Of a stretch of 7,162 nucleotides of DNA, positions 5,578 to 7,162 are shown piece by piece. The notes beneath the pieces are model-generated. The model was given only the letters and a program-made list of their open reading frames with translations, made no database searches and was not told where the DNA came from. How positions within the stretch are numbered: the first letter of the stretch is position 1; each line of letters starts with the position of its first letter. Source of the stretch: DAOTXK01 sp034435395 (lineage in GTDB: Bacteria > Chloroflexota > Anaerolineae > Aggregatilineales > Ch27); assembly GCA_034435395.1 (NCBI GenBank), contig DAOTXK010000227.1, positions 1 to 7,162 of the forward strand, given 5' to 3'. The translations under genes were made by a program, and so were the position numbers.

Positions 5578-6591
5578 ATGGTTCGTCGTTGGCTCGCCTG
5601 GTTGGGGCCGGGGCGCGCCTGGACGTTGTTCGCGCTGCTGGCCGGGACCGGGATCATCAGTCTGATTTTGCAGGCCGTCGGCCCGGCCACGCTCTGGGTG
5701 ATCCCGGTTCAGAATGTCTTGATTCTGGTATGGCTGCTGGGCACGGTCGCGGTGATCGTCGGTCGGCTCGATCCGCTGGACCGCCGGCCGCTGTTGCTGT
5801 CCGCCGGGCCGGTGGTGATGGCCCTGGCGCTGGGCGTGTTCCTGCCGGACTTTATGCCCTGGTTCGTGGGAGCCGGGTTGGGATGGCTGGTCGTATCGCA
5901 GGCCCTCTCTCGCCGCCACGTGCGCCGGGAGTACCAACAGGCTATCCGTCATTTGCGGCGCAGCGAATACGATCGGGCCATCGAAGTGATGGACGCGCTG
6001 ATCAAGGCTGAGCCGGAAGACGCGGCCCATTACCGCTTCCGGGCGGAGTTGTATCGCCTGCGGGGCCGGCCGAAGCGGGCCTTGGAGGACTACCGGCGCA
6101 TCGTGGACTTGGAGCCGGACTCCGGGGTCGGTTATAACGGTCTGGCCGAGGTTTGCCTGCAAGAAGGAGACCTGGAGCAGGCATTGGTCCACGCCCGGCG
6201 GGCCTATGAACGCGAGCCGGGGCACTGGGTGACCTCCTACAATCTGGGCATGATCGAAGATCGGCTCGGCCTGGCGTCGGAAGCCGCCTTACACCTGGGA
6301 GAAACGTTGCGCGCCGGCGTATCTGACAGCCGCCACCAATTGCTGGTCCACCTCTGGCTGGCGCGGGCGTATGCGCGGCTGGATCAGCCGGAGGACCTGG
6401 AGCGCGCGCTCGCGGCGTTGCGCCGGCACAGGCGCGGCCTCCGGGAGTGGCAGACGATCTTCGCCAGTGAGCAGGCGGCGACGCTGCGCGGCATCCTGGC
6501 TGCCGACATCGAGCGGGCGCGGCAAATCCTCGACGGCGCGGGCGCGGAAGCGCTGACCGCCGATTTATCGTCGAATGGGGCGGAGCAATGA
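5578..6591 (+). CDS. Membrane-anchored TPR-repeat protein (first of a tandem pair)
   Basis: The 337-residue protein begins with a hydrophobic block of three or four predicted helices (about 15-35, 40-62, 72-90, 93-110), followed by a basic stretch SRRHVRRE. A C-terminal domain of about four tetratricopeptide repeats follows (about 119-290). Typical repeat signatures are YDRAIEVMDALIKAEPED (131-148), PKRALEDYRRIVDLEPDS (165-182) and LEQALVHARRAYEREPGH (199-216). TPRs mediate protein-protein contacts, so the protein is probably a membrane scaffold with a cytoplasmic solenoid. No enzymatic domain is seen. ATG 5578 is chosen because AAAGAG lies 6 bases upstream. A GTG at 5563 overlaps the stop of the previous gene and lacks a good ribosome site, but would add only five residues. 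The stop overlaps the start of the next gene as ATGA, so translation of the two is probably coupled. The partner is unknown. Confidence 0.88.
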   Translation: MVRRWLAWLGPGRAWTLFALLAGTGIISLILQAVGPATLWVIPVQNVLILVWLLGTVAVIVGRLDPLDRRPLLLSAGPVVMALALGVFLPDFMPWFVGAGLGWLVVSQALSRRHVRREYQQAIRHLRRSEYDRAIEVMDALIKAEPEDAAHYRFRAELYRLRGRPKRALEDYRRIVDLEPDSGVGYNGLAEVCLQEGDLEQALVHARRAYEREPGHWVTSYNLGMIEDRLGLASEAALHLGETLRAGVSDSRHQLLVHLWLARAYARLDQPEDLERALAALRRHRRGLREWQTIFASEQAATLRGILAADIERARQILDGAGAEALTADLSSNGAEQ

Positions 6592-7162
6592 CTCGCCGTC
6601 TGTTGATCATCCTGGCGCAGATTCCCCTGGTCGTGGCCATCCTGGGCGTGTTGACCTTCGTCGGCGGGATCGTCGGCGAATACGTGGTCAACCGACGGGA
6701 CCCCTTTGGCGAGACCGTGGCTACGGACCTGACCTGGGTGGCTTTGATCGGGCTGGCCGTGGCGACGGCCATGTTTCTGGTGTGGTTTGTCAGTGTGGCG
6801 CTGCTGCTGGGCATCCAGACGCGCCGACGGGGGTCGGGCTATGGGGAAGCCTACCGGCTGATCGAAACCTTTAAGTTTGACGACGCTATCCCCCTGCTGG
6901 AACAGTCCATCAAAGAGGGTAAGGAAACGGTTGACGTGTTGATGCTGCTGGCGAGCGCCTACGCTTATGCCGGGCGGCTGGCGGATGCTCAGAAAGTCGC
7001 CGACCGGGCAGTGGCTATCTACCCGCAGGAATCGGCGGCTTATGCCACCCTGAGCAACGTTTACCGGATGCAGGCGGCCTACGAAGCGGCAGCGGAGACG
7101 CTCCGGCGGGCGACGGCGTTGGATCCCAACTCGGGGGTGCTGTGGGCGGAGCTGGGTTTCAT
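6588..7162 (+). CDS. Membrane-anchored TPR-repeat protein (second of the pair), 3' end missing
   Basis: The frame opens with ATG at 6588, overlapping the previous stop as ATGA, with GGAG two bases upstream (GGGGCGGAG). It is still open at the window end, so only the first 191 codons are visible. There are two hydrophobic segments (about residues 5-29 and 48-75) separated by a short loop (EYVVNRRDPFGE...). A basic boundary (QTRRRGSGYGEAYRL) and a series of tetratricopeptide repeats follow: FDDAIPLLEQSIKEG (97-111), LADAQKVADRAVAIYPQE (131-148) and YEAAAETLRRATALDPNS (165-182). The architecture mirrors the preceding gene (helices first, TPR solenoid second), although the helix count differs and the sequences are not close copies. 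That suggests the two proteins act together or arose by an old duplication. Function is not known. The remaining length is unknown, and further domains could follow. Confidence 0.87.
   Translation, partial: MTRRLLIILAQIPLVVAILGVLTFVGGIVGEYVVNRRDPFGETVATDLTWVALIGLAVATAMFLVWFVSVALLLGIQTRRRGSGYGEAYRLIETFKFDDAIPLLEQSIKEGKETVDVLMLLASAYAYAGRLADAQKVADRAVAIYPQESAAYATLSNVYRMQAAYEAAAETLRRATALDPNSGVLWAELGF

Noticed and set aside
5419..6225. Minus-strand open frame of 268 codons
   Set aside because: It is antisense to the unknown protein and the TPR gene, with Gln/Pro/Arg-rich composition and no recognisable domain, so it is a shadow.
6002..6814. Minus-strand open frame of 270 codons
   Set aside because: It is Arg/Pro/Ala-rich, without motifs, and spans two coupled plus-strand genes with clear membrane and TPR features.

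Overview
The window is GC-rich, densely packed bacterial chromosomal DNA. It holds six protein-coding genes, two of them cut by the window edges, and no RNA gene, mobile element or CRISPR array that I can see. The best guess for the host is a member of the Chloroflexota (Anaerolineae-like). The main reason is the large multi-pass glycosyltransferase-like protein with a C-terminal beta-rich domain (pattern LPGE...W...DYNVGLFVLD...W.PGE...LPSDLPPGVYQI), a layout I associate with that phylum. The membrane-anchored TPR proteins and high GC fit but are not specific. This placement is an inference.

Layout. Bases 1-2142 (+) encode the end of a membrane glycosyltransferase-like protein. It converges, with a gap of only 14 bases, on a minus-strand EamA/DMT transporter gene (2157-3311) that has an unusual cytoplasmic tail of about 94 residues. 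Upstream of that on the same strand lies a Fur-family regulator (3396-3875). The 263-base space between the regulator and the next plus-strand gene (3876-4138) is the only sizeable non-coding stretch. It carries a near-perfect 20-bp palindrome, an AT-rich promoter-like island, a possible plus-strand -10 element and a G-quadruplex-type G-run array.

From 4139 to the right edge runs a tight plus-strand operon: an AlaX-type alanyl-tRNA editing protein, an unrecognised 222-residue soluble protein, and two consecutive membrane-anchored TPR proteins. The second TPR protein is cut by the window end. Gaps or overlaps inside this operon are 36, 11 and -4 bases, so co-transcription and translational coupling are likely.

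How the genes work together. The Fur-family gene probably represses its own promoter through the palindrome and may co-regulate the transporter gene 84 bases downstream. AlaX hydrolyses mischarged Ser- or Gly-tRNA(Ala). Its link to the TPR proteins is not obvious. The points most worth a second look are the Cys-to-Asp change at a zinc-ligand position of AlaX, the loss of the usual regulatory metal ligands in the Fur homologue, the palindromic operator, a 9-bp inverted repeat that brackets the ribosome binding site of the transporter gene, and the paired membrane-TPR genes.
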